A stretch of DNA of 64,000 nt, from positions 1 to 64,000 of the forward strand of contig NZ_CP114286.1 in the NCBI RefSeq assembly GCF_027111275.1. Direction: 5' to 3'. Below, piece after piece: positions 61,806-64,000 of the stretch (its first letter is position 1; the number at the start of each line of letters is the position of its first letter). The notes below the pieces were generated by a model. The model worked only from the letters and a program-made list of their open reading frames with translations. It was not told the origin of the DNA and did no database searches. Made by a program: the position numbers and the translations under genes. Origin of the DNA: Flavobacterium luteolum (GTDB lineage Bacteria; Bacteroidota; Bacteroidia; Flavobacteriales; Flavobacteriaceae).

Positions 61806-61833
61806 ACCTGTATCTTTTGACGAATACAGGTGA
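61806..61833 (-). terminator. Hairpin between susD and the pectate lyase gene
   Basis: A 9-bp stem (CACCTGTAT / ATACAGGTG) with a 10-base loop lies 38 bases after the susD stop. On the minus strand only a short T-rich stretch follows (GATTTGTTT), so it may be a weak terminator or an mRNA-stabilising hairpin rather than a full stop. Confidence 0.55.
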
Positions 61834-61871
61834 AAAGCTTTATATAATTTTCTGTTTCTTAATAGTTAAAT

Positions 61872-63842
61872 TTATTCTTGGTAGTTGAATGTTCCTGCAG
61901 TTCCGCCGTTCCATCCAACTGTTTGCTGTAACCAAGTATTCTGAGTTAGAATACTAGTTTGTAATCCCATTATGTAATAATTTGGGTTAAACTTAATTTG
62001 AGCAGCAGCATTATTTACGTTATCCAAAGGAGTCAATAAATTTGTGAATGTGAAATTAGTAGTATAAAAAGTTGCTAAAGCATCAATTTGAGTACTAAAA
62101 TTCGCTGCATCTGGATCTACACTAATTGATGCACGTGCACTAGTCAACGGATCTGTTTTACTAGCTGTTTTATTATACTGTAAATAATAACCTGTACGTT
62201 GTGTACCATTAATTGGCGTCAAACCTAATTTAGAAACTGTACCTCCGTTAATTCCTGGAAGAGCTTCGTCGCTATAAAGCATCCAACGTTGTACATCCCA
62301 GAAACGCTTTCCTTCGTAAGCTAATTCCACTCTACGCTCATATAAACAAGCCGCAATCGCAGCATATTTATCAGCTAAAATACCAATTCCGTAGTTATCA
62401 GCAGCTGGAATTCCTACACGAGCTCTAACTTTTCCAATGTAATTCACTGCATTACCAATGTCGCCTTTTGCAGCATAACATTCAGCAATATTCAATAATA
62501 ACTCCGCATAACGATACTCGATAATATTAGTTACAGAATATTGGAAATTAGTAGCATTTGATGCCGTAACATTCGACATTTTTCTTACGTAAGCAGGGCT
62601 ATTTTCTTGATTGTTATCACTAAAATATGGTTTATCTTTATCTGCAGAATCTAACCAACGGTAAGACCAAGCTACACTATTTGCATTTTCTGCATATCCC
62701 CATTTCATTCCAGAGAAAGCAAATGTTCTGTAAAATCTAGGATCACGTTTTTTAAAGAATAAGAACGGATCGTACCCATTTGCAGCTGTTGGTCTTTTTC
62801 CATCAGACATTGGAAACAAGTCAATCATTTCTTTTGGTGCTTCAAATGCTCCAGTACCACCTTGGCTAACTAAACGCATCGCTTTTTCCCATGAATTGTT
62901 ATTACTAACAGAAAGTGTTGCTCCGTTTCCTAATAATTGCACTACAATTGCTTCTTTATTAAATCCTTCCAATGTAAACATATCATTCCATTGTTTAGCA
63001 TTGGTTCCATATAAACCATAACCATCAGCAGTCAATTGAGCTTCTGCAGCTAAACCAGCTTGTAATGCAGCCTCCCATCTTTCTGTAGAACCATCCCAGT
63101 TTTTATTAAACAATGGGCTAGCGTATGTTAACAATACTCTTGCTTTTTGTGCTAAAGCAGCTCCTTTTGTAAAACGTCCATAATCTGCACCTGCATCTGG
63201 CCAGTTACCCGGCAATAATGAAGCTGCCATATCTAAATCTGCTACAATTTGTTTTACTACTTCAGTAACAGAAGCTCTTGGTAATTTTATTGCTTCATCT
63301 GTAGAAGATGCTCCTTGTGTTGAAGTAACAAGAGGTACACCACCATACATACGCATTAAATCAAAATACTGAATTGCTCTTAAATAATATACCTGACCTT
63401 TTGCACGATCACGAAATGTTTTATCTAAAGTAGATCCTTTTACATCAACATCTTCTAAGAAACTATTACAGTCTCTAATACGATTGTAAGGCTCGTTTTT
63501 AATTTTATCTTCTAATTTGGTTCCAAAATAATTTGTAGCATCATCAGAATTTATTAATGTCTTGGTTGGATTTACAAGGTCTGTAATCCCTCCTATTTCT
63601 TCAGTTAATCTAGAGTATGCATCTGTGTATTGACCAACAAAAGTTGCCTGCGGAGATTTATACGCATAGAAAAAGTCGTAATATAAATTGTTTATATACC
63701 AATTTGTACGCTCTTGACTTTGATAAAATGAATCATCAATTTGTCCAAAATTTTTCTTGTCCTCAAGAAAATTGTCACTACATGAAGCACTAACTATAAG
63801 TAATACTACAAGAGTTAATATTGAGTTTATTCTTAGTTTCAT
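61872..63842 (-). CDS. SusD/RagB family outer-membrane nutrient-binding lipoprotein
   Basis: A 656-residue lipoprotein (lipobox SASC) with the SusD N-terminus (DNFLEDKKNFGQIDDSFY), TPR-like helices (YYLRAIQYFDLMRMYGGVPLV), and the C-terminal RagB block (YRYAELLLNIAECYAAKGD, ERRVELAYEGKRFWDVQRW). It forms the lid of the SusC channel and binds the incoming oligosaccharide. It starts 16 bases after the SusC stop. The length (656) is above the usual 500-600, with extra residues in the last 150. Confidence 0.96.
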   Translation of the reverse strand: MKLRINSILTLVVLLIVSASCSDNFLEDKKNFGQIDDSFYQSQERTNWYINNLYYDFFYAYKSPQATFVGQYTDAYSRLTEEIGGITDLVNPTKTLINSDDATNYFGTKLEDKIKNEPYNRIRDCNSFLEDVDVKGSTLDKTFRDRAKGQVYYLRAIQYFDLMRMYGGVPLVTSTQGASSTDEAIKLPRASVTEVVKQIVADLDMAASLLPGNWPDAGADYGRFTKGAALAQKARVLLTYASPLFNKNWDGSTERWEAALQAGLAAEAQLTADGYGLYGTNAKQWNDMFTLEGFNKEAIVVQLLGNGATLSVSNNNSWEKAMRLVSQGGTGAFEAPKEMIDLFPMSDGKRPTAANGYDPFLFFKKRDPRFYRTFAFSGMKWGYAENANSVAWSYRWLDSADKDKPYFSDNNQENSPAYVRKMSNVTASNATNFQYSVTNIIEYRYAELLLNIAECYAAKGDIGNAVNYIGKVRARVGIPAADNYGIGILADKYAAIAACLYERRVELAYEGKRFWDVQRWMLYSDEALPGINGGTVSKLGLTPINGTQRTGYYLQYNKTASKTDPLTSARASISVDPDAANFSTQIDALATFYTTNFTFTNLLTPLDNVNNAAAQIKFNPNYYIMGLQTSILTQNTWLQQTVGWNGGTAGTFNYQE

Positions 63843-63858
63843 AATTACTTATTTTTTA

Positions 63859-64000
63859 TTAGAATGATACACTTAAGTTAACAGACCAAGTTCTCAAAGT
63901 TGGATAAGTATCATACGATGAATCATACATATTGCGATAATGATTAGGATATGGATTGTAGAAATCCCAAAGATTATTTCCAGTTACACCAATTGCTAAA
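63859..64000 (-). CDS. SusC/RagA TonB-dependent receptor (C-terminal 46 residues only)
   Basis: The frame runs from the window edge to a stop at 63859. The 46 visible residues read LAIGVTGNNLWDF, then YNPYPNHYRNMYDSSY, ending TWSVNLSVSF, a typical last beta-strand of SusC porins ending in aromatic Phe. It lies directly upstream of susD, as in every susCD pair. The 5' part and the locus promoter lie beyond the right edge. Confidence 0.93.
   Translation of the reverse strand, partial: LAIGVTGNNLWDFYNPYPNHYRNMYDSSYDTYPTLRTWSVNLSVSF

Overview
The window looks like chromosome of a Bacteroidota bacterium, most likely Flavobacterium or a close relative. Evidence: low GC, a SusC/SusD pair, many lipoprotein and Sec-exported glycoside hydrolases, almost no Shine-Dalgarno sites, a Bacteroidota-type promoter (TTG-N19-TAnnTTTG) at the blaI-like gene, and a LytS/LytTR two-component pair. 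No rRNA, tRNA, CRISPR array, transposase or integrase was seen. The species call is inference from composition and gene content.

Region 1 (1 to about 17.4 kb) is an N-glycan utilisation cluster, on the minus strand except for its two-component system. It encodes GH20 beta-hexosaminidase (cut by the left edge), a Tat-exported glycosylasparaginase, a lipoprotein TIM-barrel hydrolase of unknown activity, a CBM9-like protein, a cytoplasmic GH130 phosphorylase, a sodium:solute symporter, a GH92 alpha-mannosidase, a plus-strand LytS-like kinase and LytTR regulator, a NagB/PIG-L fusion and a GH29 fucosidase. Together these can strip fucose, mannose and GlcNAc, free the core GlcNAc from asparagine, import small products, phosphorolyse Man-GlcNAc and feed glucosamine-6-phosphate into glycolysis. 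No SusC/SusD lies in this part; the symporter is the only visible importer.

Region 2 (17.7 to 21.7 kb) is unrelated housekeeping: a BlaR1-like M56 sensor with a C-terminal tandem repeat, its BlaI-like repressor with a three-copy operator, a Pr6Pr-type membrane protein and a YdeI/OmpD-associated protein.

Region 3 (21.9 to 64 kb) is a very large pectin PUL, all on the minus strand. Read from its promoter side it runs SusC (cut by the right edge), SusD, PL1, DUF3826, PL1, a beta-helix fusion protein, GH140-like apiosidase, GH28, GH43-like, a BNR propeller protein, GH78, an STN-fused esterase, GH95, an MGH1-like hydrolase, an unrelated membrane protein, GH78, a Bro-N protein, a sialidase-like lipoprotein, an exported isomerase-like lipoprotein, a GH138-like galacturonidase, a malectin-containing GH2 and a second GH2. 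GH140, GH138 and a GH95 with the L-galactosidase signature all point to rhamnogalacturonan-II, with PL1 and GH28 cutting the backbone.

Intergenic DNA is unusually rich in palindromic repeats: six copies of a roughly 100-130 bp element with GTCATTTCGAC ends, several families whose arms are nested inside each other, and a 27-31 bp module (core GAGCGATAGCGAAC) found inside different repeat families. Several long ORF starts are artefacts of reading into these repeats, so start sites were moved to the signal-peptide methionine where appropriate.
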